Origin: Sphaerosporella brunnea
Taxonomy: Eukaryota > Ascomycota > Pezizomycetes > Pezizales > Pyronemataceae
Direction of reading: 5' to 3'
Assembly: GCA_008704415.1 (NCBI GenBank)
Contig: VXIS01000002.1
Location: 248,001-312,000, forward strand
Length of the DNA stretch: 64,000 nt
Shown here: positions 44,657 to 54,579 of the stretch, in pieces
Layout: each line of letters opens with the position of its first letter
How positions within the stretch are numbered: position 1 is the stretch's first letter
Position numbers and translations under genes: made by a program
The notes under the pieces: generated by a model
Seen by the model: only the letters and a program-made list of their open reading frames with translations
Told to the model about the DNA's origin: nothing
The model's database searches: none

Positions 44657-45144
44657 TGATCTAAGAAGATTATATACCATTCTTTCGTAAGGTGAAATTT
44701 CAGTTAAATTCGTAAACTTATCCAACATTACGTCAAACTAAAGAGAACGAGTGATCCGCATTTAAAACAAGATCCGTCGCGTAACCTCATGCCCACCATC
44801 AGGCCCAGACTCTAGAGCCGTCGAAAATGACTCCATCTCTTCCCAAAAATGCAATGCGTCGTCCTCTGCGCGACTCTAGATGGGGTTCAGGCGGGTGAAT
44901 AAATTTTGTCGAGATTTATACTACACATTGACGACGGGCCACATCATTGCCATATTTTTCAATAAAGGCAAGTATAGTGGTGTGCTCCTCTCCTCGGGCG
45001 TGTAACTATGATTGTTGACAACGGTGACGGGGTCAAGGTGGCACGCGACAAGCCTGAGCACTGCCAGTCCGTCGCGGACGCCACCTTCGACGAAGCACCG
45101 ACACGCCCCCCCCCTTTTAGAGGCTGGCGCCACCACTCGCTGCC

Positions 45145-45540
45145 AGCCACGAACGTAGCACGTGCAGCCAACCGCAGTGCTCAAACCATATTCAAGAACG
45201 TAGTGCATCCAGCCAGTCGCGACCGTTCAATCCATGCCAGCCACATCTTCACGAACGTAGCACCTCCAACCAACCACAACATCCAAACCGTATTTCAAGA
45301 ACGTAGTGCATGCAGCCAATGGCAACGTCCAAGCCAAAAGGTACTTGTCAGTGATGGGAGATCGGTGGGATAAGAGATCGCCCCAGATCTTTTCTTATCT
45401 TATCCTCATGATCAGGTGTTATCTCATACGCAAAATCACGAGTGCAGCATCCAACCAACCACAGCATCCAAACCGTATTTCAAGAACGTAGTGCATGCAG
45501 CCAATCGCAACGTTGAAGCCATAAAGTACTTTGAGTGTCG
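45145..45540 (-). repeat. ACGTTCTTGAA repeat block, inverted
   Basis: Same composite repeat on the opposite strand: CACGAACGTAGCACGTGCAG, TTCAAGAACGTAGTGCATCC, one long-form unit with GATCTTTTCTTATCTTATCC and ATCCAACCAACCACAGC. Followed at 45541-45600 by GTCGAGTGACAGG and the palindrome TGTCGCGCGACA, shared with 59690-59735. Confidence 0.9.
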
Positions 45541-45599
45541 TCTCTCTTAGTAATTGTCGAGTGACAGGTTATGTGTCGCGCGACAGGGCACCCGACTGA

Positions 45600-46868
45600 G
45601 CAGCTAACCATCTCAGAAAGTGTCAGGGCTGCTTGTCACAGGCCTCGCGGCCGCGTGATCATAGAATCGGTGGAGGGCGCCACACAAGCCGCAACTATAT
45701 GGCAAGAGCCCACAAACAACGCGATTGCTGTCTACACGGACGGTCGAGACTTGAGGATGGAAGCTGCGCATATGCGGCGGTCACAGCGAGCCAAAAAGAT
45801 GGTTGGGTAGCGCCAAATACATCGGCAACAACAAGGAGGCCTACGACGCCGAACTGTTCGGTATCGCAGCAGGTCTCGAACTGGCGCTCTGTCGTCTCCC
45901 CGCGGACGCACTCTCAGGGACGGTTCGCATCTTCACGGACGCGCAGGCCGCCCTTGGGAGGCTACGTAACGACTTGCCCGGCCCCGGACAATGGCTGCTG
46001 CCCAGGATCGCCCGCGCCGAGGACGCCCTGTCAACAAAGGCTGGTCGGCAGAGTTCCGCTGGGTGCCAGGGCACCACGGCATCCTCGGGAACGAACTCGC
46101 TGACCAGCGGGCCAAGGAGGCCGCATAGCACCGCGACGGCTGCGGCACCCTCGGATCGGAGGCCCCCGAGGTGCTCAATACGGCGTCACTCACAAATGCC
46201 GCTAGAGCCACTACCCAGGCCAAACGACAAGACCGCGTCACTTGGCTCAAGATGCACTGCGGCGACAAAGTGTACTACAAGAATCGACGCCCGGCCAAGC
46301 TCAATCCAACGGCAGCCAAGGCGCCTAAAGCGCTCGCATCCCGCTTCTATCAGCTCTGACTGAATAAGGCACCGACAGTCCCCTACCTGCTATGGACGAA
46401 CAGGAGGACGGACGACAAATGCTGGTGGTGCGGACGAGGCGCCACGCAATCCCTCAGCCATCTTTTCAAGTTCTGCAAGAGGTGGAAGGCCGAGCAAATG
46501 GTACTGTGGAAGGCGGTCAAGGACGCCACCAGAGAGGGTGGTAGAACAAAATGCTGGCCATCCACTTCGGTGGTTGACTTGCTGGCGGATGACAGATGTA
46601 CTAGTACGGAGGCGGTTTTGGATTTGCTTCGTGATACAAAAATTGGCTGCTGGCCCGACAGGGGCATCATGTAAAGGCCTCTATCTCCTAGCTGTCTGAC
46701 GAATCTCCTTGGTGCGCTCATATTTAACCTCTTTCCTTCGTCCATTTCCTTAGAAGGGCCGCAGGCCCCGGTAGTGGGTTCCCAGTGGCCCAGGGGGTAG
46801 CATAGTCTCTTCCTTTCTACATATGTCGTGGCCGAAAGCGGCCGAATACAATATGATTAAAGCAAAAA
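45600..46868 (+). mobile_element. 5'-truncated LINE (plus)
   Basis: RNase H: NAIAVYTDG (about 45718), NNKEAYDAELFGIAAGLELA (about 45827), VRIFTDAQAALGRLRNDL (about 45925), PGQWLLPRIARAEDAL, then after a frameshift the GH-motif region around 46060. Then KAPKALASRFYQL (46318), a stop, CWWCGRGATQSLSHLFKFC (about 46420), and the tail CLLRDTKIGCWPDRGI. 3' UTR and terminus GAATACAATATGATTAAAGC at 46840-46868. Several frameshifts and at least one in-frame stop. Confidence 0.85.
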
Positions 46869-47225
46869 ATCCTACCGCAAAGAAGCTTTTATACACGTCT
46901 AGACTGTGATATTTTTTGGCCCTATGATTAGAATCGAACGCAAGCGAGGCGAAAGATTCGATCCCTATCTCAATCTGTGCCCAACACAATATTAGAGCCG
47001 CACAGAGCCGCTGTCCGCCCGCTCCCAAAACATGTGATTTTCTACCTCCACCACAACGCAACCAAATTGAATGGGGAGAACATCGAATTGCTGCCCGCCT
47101 CTCGCTCTATCGCTTAATTTTCTTTAGCTAAAATCCTTTTTTTTTTTTATTGTGGTGCGCAGTGAAGGTCGGCGTTTGGGGGGGGGGGGGTTGTTGCCCG
47201 TGTCGACCCTATGCCACGCCACCCC
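46869..47225. other. No supportable feature
   Basis: Unique-looking spacer between a LINE and the satellite-like array; a G run at 47180-47190. Confidence 0.45.
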
Positions 47226-48385
47226 AGCTAAGTCTACGTTCGTGAAGACGTGGCTGGCACGGTTGAACGCTGCGGTTGGCTGGACGTGCTACGTTCTTGA
47301 AGATGTGGCTGGCATGGTTTGAGCGCTGCGGTTGGCTGGACGTGCTACGTTCTTGAAGACGTGGCTGGCATGGTTTGAGCGCTGCGGTTGGCTGGACGTG
47401 CTACGTTCTTGAAGACGTGGCTGGCATGGTTTGAGCGCTGCGGTTGGCTGGACGTGCTACGTTCTTGAAGATGTGGCTGGCATGGTTTGAGCGCTGCGGT
47501 TGGCTGGACGTGCTACGTTCTTGAAGACGTGGCTGGCATGGTTTGAGCGCTGCGGTTGGCTGGACGTGCTACGTTCTTGAAGATGTGGCTGGCATGGTTT
47601 GAGCGCTGCGGTTGGCTGGACGTGCTACGTTCTTGAAGACGTGGCTGGCATGGTTTGAGCGCTGCGGTTGGCTGGACGTGCTACGTTCTTGAAGACGTGG
47701 CTGGCATGGTTTGAGCGCTGCGGTTGGCTGGACGTGCTACGTTCTTGAAGATGTGGCTGGCATGGTTTGAGCGCTGCGGTTGGCTGGACGTGCTACGTTC
47801 TTGAAGACGTGGCTGGCATGGTTTGAGCGCTGCGGTTGGCTGGACGTGCTACGTTCTTGAAGACGTGGCTGGCATGGTTTGAGCGCTGCGGTTGGCTGGA
47901 CGTGCTACGTTCTTGAAGATGTGGCTGGCATGGTTTGAGCGCTGCGGTTGGCTGGACGTGCTACGTTCTTGAAGACGTGGCTGGCATGGTTTGAGCGCTG
48001 CGGTTGGCTGGACGTGCTACGTTCTTGAAGACGTGGCTGGCATGGTTTGAGCGCTGCGGTTGGCTGGACGTGCTACGTTCTTGAAGATGTGGCTGGCATG
48101 GTTTGAGCGCTGCGGTTGGCTGGACGTGCTACGTTCTTGAAGATGTGGCTGGCATGGTTGAACGCTGCGGTTGGCTGGACGTGCTACGTTCGTGAAAATG
48201 TGGCTGGCATGGGTTGAACGGTCGCGACTGGCTGGATGCACTACGTTCTTGAAATACGGTTTGAGCGCTGCGGTTGGCTAGACGTGCTACGTTCTTGAAT
48301 ATGGTTTGAACGTTGGGGTTGGCTGGATGCCCTACGTCAGCAGTGAAGGCGTTGCTATTGGCTGGACGTGCTACGTTTGTGAAGA
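47226..48385 (+). repeat. 56-bp tandem array with trimeric higher-order pattern
   Basis: About 17-18 head-to-tail copies of a 56-bp unit that begins ACGTTCTTGAAGAYGTGGCT and ends TTGGCTGGACGTGCT. The core copies differ almost only at one base (GAT or GAC before GTGG), and this follows a GAT-GAC-GAC order over most of the array, giving a 168-bp higher-order period. The last 200 bp decay into the mixed monomer classes seen elsewhere. Confidence 0.93.
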
Positions 48386-49054
48386 TGTCGCAATCAGCAT
48401 CCCGGTAAATAACGTGGCCGGCCCCCCAAACCCAAACCGATGGAGACAGCGGGGAGGCGGCGACAAGAACGTGATCCAAGCCGTCTCCTTCTGTCTCCCG
48501 GCGCCCCGGCATTTTTGGCTTTCATGGCCGCACCAAAAAAAACGGGCAGGTGCATCGATCTCTTCCCAGCATAATTTTTCCAGGCCGCGCAACTGCGTTA
48601 TTACCGAGAATCCTGCGGTAAGCGGCTGGTAATGAGTTGCGGGCAAAAAGTAGGTATATCGTGCTCTCTTCCCGACATTCAGGGCCACTGTTCACACCCC
48701 CGTTTTGTGCCCGGGAGACCACCGTCTACAAGAGCAGAAAATGCTGGGCTGCCAGCGGTGATGGAATTCTTTCCTGCATGGAAATAGGCTCATGGTTGGT
48801 GCTTAGGCAGCCGGTGAGGGGAGGAGATATACTTGGTCTGTGTATGTGGACGCGACCTCATCCCCCCGTCTCGACGCCCCTAGCCACCACTCCTTCTTGC
48901 CATCATTCGCAGCACGTAAACAAGTGTTTTTAGCCGTAACATCTACCAAGAGAGCGCGATGTCAAAACTCAACGCCAATTATCTCATGCCCGATTGCTTT
49001 GAAAGTGGGGCGTTGCTTGTGCCAACCGCTGTGTAGAGTAGGTACTTTCACTGC
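48386..49054. other. No supportable gene
   Basis: Unique-looking sequence; short ORFs on both strands without recognisable features. Confidence 0.4.
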
Positions 49055-49995
49055 GCAAGCTCTCTCATTGGCTGCATGCACTACGTTTTTGAAATACGGT
49101 TTGGATGTTGTGGTTGGTTCAACTTGGTTGCGTGCTGCACTCGTGATTTTGCGTATGAGATTATGAGGGCGCTGGATAAGATAAGAAAAAGATCTGGGGC
49201 GATCTATTATCTCATCACCGACAAGTACTAAGTACTTCATGGCTTGATTGGCTGCATGCACTACGTTCTTGAAATACGGTTTGGATGTTGTGGTTGGTTG
49301 GGGGTGCTGCACTCGTGATTTTGCGCATGAGATTACACCTGATCATGAGGATAAGATAAGAAAAAGATCTGGGGCGATCTATTATCTCATCACTGACAAG
49401 TACCTTTTGGCTTGGACGTTGCCATTGGCTGCATGCACTACGTTCTTGAAATACAGTTTGGATGTTGTGAGATAAGACAAAGATCTGCTCTTGTCCCACC
49501 GCCCACAAGTACTAAGTACTTTATGGCTTGATTGGCTGCATGCACTACGTTCTTGAAATACGGTTTGGACGTTGCGGTTGGCTGGACGTGCTACGTTCTT
49601 GAAGATATGGTATGAACTCCGATTGGCTAGACGTGCTACGTTCTTGAAATATGGTTTGAGCGCTGCGACTGGCTGCACGTGCTACGTTCGTGATTATGTG
49701 GCTGGCATGGGTTGACGGTCGTGACTGGCTGGATGCACTACGTTCTTGAAATACGGTTTGAACGCTGTGACTGGCTGGACGTGCTACGTTCTTGAAGACG
49801 TGGCTGGCACGGTTTGAGCGCTGCGGTTGGCTGGACGTGCTACGTTCGTGAAAATGTGGCTGGCACGGTTGAACGGTCGCGACTGGCTGTATGCACTACG
49901 TTTGTGAAATATGGTTTGGATGTCGTGATTAGTTGGAGGCGCTACACTCGTGATTTTGCGTATGAGATCAGGAGGGCGTTAGATAAGATACCTGG
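49055..49995 (+). repeat. ACGTTCTTGAA repeat block
   Basis: Four long-form units (about 49070-49520) followed by about eight short monomers of both classes. Confidence 0.9.
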
Positions 49996-50075
49996 CCATC
50001 TGAGTCCGGGTAGCGCGACAAGGCACCCAACGCCCTCTCCACAAAAAATTAAAAATAATTTATTACGCGTACATT

Positions 50076-51211
50076 TTTTTGTTTTAATATTGTATTCAGC
50101 CGCTGGCGGCCATGACAAATGTGAGAGAAGTGATTATGCTACCCCCTACCGCATAAACTCGCAAGCAAGAGACTCGACGGCGCGAAAAGAGTAGTAGGAA
50201 AAGGCGTGAAAAATAGCAATGTGCACCGGGAGCCGAGTGAAATTTGACTGCCCAAGTGTGTTGCGGCGCCGTTGCCGGTCACGGTCGCGCGTTTTGAGAT
50301 CTGTTGACCACTGCATAAAATCTGCGAATCAGGCAGTACTTTCCACCACCACCTCCTATTATTATGCTTTCGCGCCGTCGAGTCTCTTGCTTCTGGGTTT
50401 ATGCGGTAGGACATGAGGTCCTACTACCAGGGCCTGCGGCCCTTCTAAGGAAAAATAGACGAGGAAATCGCACCAGATAGTGAAAAGAGTGAATCGAAAA
50501 CCCAAAACCTCCTCCAACCCTTCAGTGAAAGTGAACCCTTCATCGACTTGACGTGCTCCTTCCCCGACCGACCTACTACCATGCGCATTCTTCCGCCCAT
50601 ATGCACGCCCGCTTCTAACGCCCGAAAGATCTCAAGCATCGCTGTGCCCTCGATGTCCGGGATATTTCACCCTCAGGAACGTGGTCTCTTTGCTGCCTAA
50701 GACCATGATCCCCACACTACAATCGGCCCCGCTCGGGGCACCGGAAGAGTCCAAGTTACCGGCGACTGCAATTTGTGGGGGTTAGGTGCCTCTGCCTACC
50801 CACAGAGGGGGCCCCACTCATTGCCGGGTTGCGGACTTAGGTCGATCGGTATACGCGCACACGCTCAGGAGTTATCGCTCGCTCGCTTCGCACGATATAG
50901 TTATAGTTCCGTTCCGTCTCGATGGGGCGCTCACTGCAAGCGCTATCGCCTTGCTAACTGGCGTCAAACGTTCATTCCGACGAGTTGCCATGCGGACTAT
51001 CGGCTGAGGTTAATACTGAGTGGTAGCAAGCGAATCGCGGGGGCAAATGAGTTGTTGAATCGAAGCCGTACACTCTACCTCGCCTGGTACAGCGGACACA
51101 CACACACACCACAAAAACATCGTGAAGCCAAAGTGTGCGGGGTTTTCGGTGTGCCGACGCACAGGCTTGACATTTCCGGGCGGTTAATGTAGTTGTCGAA
51201 GGTTGTGTGTG
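50076..51211 (-). mobile_element. LINE-tailed insertion with 15-bp target duplication
   Basis: Starts with the LINE 3' tail (TTTTTGTTTTAATATTGTAT) and 3' UTR, interrupted by a foldback MITE. Beyond about 50460 the body does not resemble LINE ORF2. Flanked by perfect TATTACGCGTACATT copies (50061-50075 and 51212-51226), so the whole 1.1 kb integrated as one unit. Confidence 0.8.
50145..50410. mobile_element. Foldback MITE (CCTACCGCATAAAC ends)
   Basis: Arms CCTACCGCATAAAC ... AAGCAAGAGACTCGACGGCG pair over about 45 bp. It lies within the LINE 3' UTR: sister LINEs run directly from GCTACCCC to the GGGCCTGCGGCCC segment. Target duplication not clear. Confidence 0.75.
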
Positions 51212-51610
51212 TATTACGCGTACATTGTGTTAAAGGGCAGCATGTGTAGAGTTATTCTGTGTTGTGATTTGGGGGCGTTGTGGTGGAGCAGTAGCGGATG
51301 GAAAAAAAAAGTATGGGCGGCTGAAATTTTTGGACCTCGCGCAGAGCCTCACAAATTACTAAAAATGGACAGAACGAGTGGCATTACATGAGTACGTAAA
51401 TAAACGAGATAAAAAAATACAAATCATGAAAAAAAAATCTTCCATGTGAGGCCGATACTCTCTGCTCGTCAGATAAGCCATTCATGTACGCCAGCATTTA
51501 CCGCTTCGCCCGCTCTGCAAACCGCCGAATAGTCGTTAAGCTCACAGAATCCATAGCCACTATCACAGTCTTTTCAAGTTCGACAAACGTATACTTCCCT
51601 GTGGTGCACG

Positions 51611-51916
51611 AAACCCGTATAAAAAAGTTATACAAGAGTTATACAGCGCGCCCTGTATAAAATTGGGGTGCGACACATAAAGGCGTGTTATACGGATCGT
51701 CCACACAAAATATACAGATTTTATACAAAATTTATACAGAAGTTATACGGATTTTACCCCCGTTATACGGACAGCGTATACAGGCAGTTTATACAGAGTA
51801 GCTAGACAGACAGTTTATACAGAGTAGCTATACAGACAGTTTATACAGAAGTAGTATCCAACGTGACTCCATTGTATATATTATATACAGAAATAAAAAC
51901 AGAAACAACACACCAG
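51611..51916. repeat. Left subterminal repeats of the tnp2 element
   Basis: More than a dozen TATACAG/TATACGG/TATACAA motifs, including three tandem 26-bp units (CAGTTTATACAGAGTAGCTA plus TACAGA, 51784-51848). The right end has the same motif class (59411-59500). Subterminal motif arrays are transposase-binding sites in CACTA elements. Confidence 0.85.
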
Positions 51917-53456
51917 TCAAAAACCTCCACTGGCGCACCCATTGTCATTTTCAAAACCCATTGCATGATGAAATGCTTCCCGCGCGGTCCGGCAATCCTT
52001 ATTTGCCGCTGCGAGTGAATTGATTAGCGTTTTCTCAGCCTGCTGGTACGCATTGTCAGAAGTTTTGGCAGCGAACCCTTTTTTCCGCCCCGAGCGCCGC
52101 AGTCCATTCTGTGTGGTGCCGGCATCATCACAGGCAGTGTTTGTGGCCGCAATATCTGCAATTTGGCTGGCATCAACTAGTCCCCCAGCAATAGAAGCTG
52201 TGATTGCAGCAGCAGCAACCTCCTTTCTCGGCCGGCCCCGCTTCTTAGGAGTTGAAATCACCGCACTGGCATCACATGCAATGGGAGCTGCTATGGGCGA
52301 GGCAGGATGCTGTCAAACCAGTGAGAATCTTGTATATCAGCGAAACAAAGTATATACATACCGAAAGAGGTGAAGTCATATCCGTTGGCAGCGGCTGGGA
52401 GGCAGCCAGCACTGAAGCCTGTGAACAGTATTAGATAGCTATAGACAGAATGCGAGTGGGAGCCGGACTGGAAGAGGCGAAGGTATATCCACCTGTGGCA
52501 GCGTGGTGACAGCCAGCGCCGAGACCTGTGAATAGTGTTAGAGAGTGACGGACAGAACGCAAGATGGAGATTGACCGGAAGAGGTGAATGTATATCTGCC
52601 TGCGACGGCAGAGAGACATCCTGCGCGGAGGCCTATGAATATTCTCAGATAGCTATGGACAGAAGGCAAGTGGAAGACAAACTGGAAGAGTCGAATTTAT
52701 ACATTTGTGTGGCTGCGTAGGGGTGGTTGGACCCCCAGTAGAAAACTGAGTTGTACGGTTTGGGCGTCGCAGTGGAGGTCCTTTCTTAACAGTAGAGCGT
52801 CGTTGTTTAACGCCCTCAGAGCGTAAAACCCGCGGAGTGGGTACAATACCTGCTGCTTTTCGCCGAGCCTGTTCTTCATTCCGGTGGTTGACTTCACAAA
52901 GTGACTTCATTATACCAGCAGTGGTTTTTCTCGTCCAGCCACGTCTGGCGGCAAACTCTTTTGCAGCGGTGCACTCCATTGCCACCCACTCCTCTGGATC
53001 CCACTTCGTCCATGCAACATTTAGTTGCTTCCCAAAACGGCCAAGATAGTCTCGGACCTCTTGGCGGCAGAGCTGAACTGCGCTTCGATCCTCAGGGTGC
53101 ACTCCCATTGAAGCATTAAGGGCTCGAGTATTAGTCCAATGCCAGCTTGCATCTTCAGGCTTGCGACCGGGGTTGGTTGTATCTTGTGCCACCGACAAAA
53201 AGATGTTTGTCTCCGATTGGCTTGGAGATACAGCCTGAGGAGTTTGGCTTAGCTGGGGGAGCAGCAGTGGCAGTTTGTGCGGTACCTGAGTGGAGGTGGG
53301 GACCAACGGTTCCTCAGTGCCAGTAACTGGTATGGGTTGCTGCTCGCTGAGCATTGCAGCTCGGAACTGTTGAAACTGTGCAAATTCAGCAGAATCAAGT
53401 TCAACCTGAATGGTACCATTATGCGGACGTGGTGACTGATTTGAGGAGCTTGACAT
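51917..53456 (-). CDS. tnp2-element accessory protein with AT-hook
   Basis: Five minus-strand exons: 53456-52683, 52632-52576, 52525-52469, 52418-52362 and 52309-51917. All introns are GT-AG and phase 0; the total is 445 aa. Exon 1 encodes MSSSSNQSPRPHNG, a Gln/Pro-rich stretch and a Trp-rich segment (SWHWTNTRALNASMG, VAWTKWDPEEWVAMEC). Exons 2-4 are 57-nt repeats, each encoding 19 residues of the pattern S-x-x-x-V/A...LP..D-(I/M)-x-S-P-L. Exon 5 has an AT-hook, PKKRGRPRKE (about 336-345), and RRSGRKKGF. A minor-groove-binding accessory protein, comparable in role to TnpA of CACTA elements, is inference; I recognise no homologue. An upstream in-frame ATG at 53483 would add nine residues. Confidence 0.7.
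52362..52690 (-). repeat. Tandem 107-bp exon-intron units (3 copies)
   Basis: Exon starts fall at 52632, 52525 and 52418, an exact 107-bp period. Each unit is a 57-nt exon plus a ~50-nt intron with the shared intron body TTGCGTTCTGTC and acceptor TTCACAG (ATTCATAG in the first). The end of exon 1 and its intron (CGACTCTTCCA then GTTTGTCTTCCACTTGCCTT) also fit the repeat, so it began at the exon 1/intron boundary. Confidence 0.85.
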
Positions 53457-53697
53457 AATGGTAATAAAGGTAATAGTACGCACTTAAATGGACAGTGCTG
53501 TGGAAGGGGTAGATGCTATTGTTGTTGAAGTCACAACAGTTAGGATAGTCGTATAGTAGAATTCAGTGGAGGAAAGAAGAAGTACCATGGCGTAATGCGC
53601 CGGCTTCAGACGGCAAGGTGAGGGATGACGTCAGACTGTTACGCTCCGCGGGTGACCAAGTTGCTTTGTAGTCTGAGTCTAGTACCACTGACTGAAT

Positions 53698-54373
53698 ATG
53701 TTTCACCATAAACGTACACCCGCACCTTGCATCGCAACAATGCCAAACCAGTTTATGAGCCCACAGATTGCAGACCAAACAGGAGTGAGTGTGAAATCCA
53801 CTGAGCAAGCGCAAGCTGATGAGAGGAAAGAATACAAATTGTTCAATTCACTCGCCAAAATCGCGATCCCACAACCTGTATGCCACACAGCTTGAAGCTG
53901 ACCACACAGACGAAAACGGTGGTTGGCACGGAGCATCTGACGTTGATGCAACACAAGTGAGGGAGGTGGAGGCAGATGCTGTCCTATCCACAATGGTTGA
54001 TTCATTGATATCGAGGGAAGACGGCTGGGAGGAGTATTGGGAGGAGTATTGGGAGCTGTGTGGACTACCCCAGCAGAAGCTGTCATGTCGCCGGCGGTTC
54101 CTGGGTGTCAATGAGGCACGCAGACTGCGAGCTCAGGCATTGGAGCATGAGGTCCATCAGTTGCCAGGACAGCCAAAGGAGATGGGGCAGTGTGGAAGGC
54201 AAAGACAAGGTGCTACATCCCTGGACACCTGCGAGCTTGACAAGCAGAGCCAAGCAACAGTGGAAGTCAATGTTCAGTCTTTGCAGGCACTGGTAGCAGC
54301 TGTACACCAACTACAGCAGACAGTCGCTGCACTTGTACCAGACAGAACGAACAGGTATACAGATGGAAGGTAG
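53698..54373 (+). CDS. tnp2-element small accessory protein
   Basis: Two exons, 53698-53784 and 53891-54373, with a phase-0 GTGAGT...CACAG intron of 106 nt, give 189 aa. It is acidic and helical: LEADHTDENGG, the near-repeat WEEYWEEYWELCG, then RRRFLGVNEARRLRAQALEH and a C-terminal hydrophobic heptad pattern VNVQSLQALVAAVHQLQQTVA that looks like a coiled coil. It is transcribed opposite to and between the two minus-strand genes. Unrecognised. The start could also be the second ATG (MPNQFM), and a single-exon version from 53819 is possible. Confidence 0.55.
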
Positions 54374-54579
54374 AGGCAAGTCAGGTAGTGAAGGACAAGG
54401 TAGAGGCAGGACAGCTGTTGGGAAGACAACGTTGGTGGACAAACTGAAAGGAAATCAAATCCAGTGTTACAAAAACTTGACGTCATTCAATGTGAAATAA
54501 ACCACGGCCAAATCAGTACCAGTAAAAACATCAAAGCAAACAAAATGCATTTGCAACGTGTTTGTAACCTCAAATAATA

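Noticed and set aside
47226..48385. Regular array resembling a CRISPR
   Set aside because: Contiguous 56-bp units without unique spacers, in a eukaryotic genome: a tandem satellite-like array.
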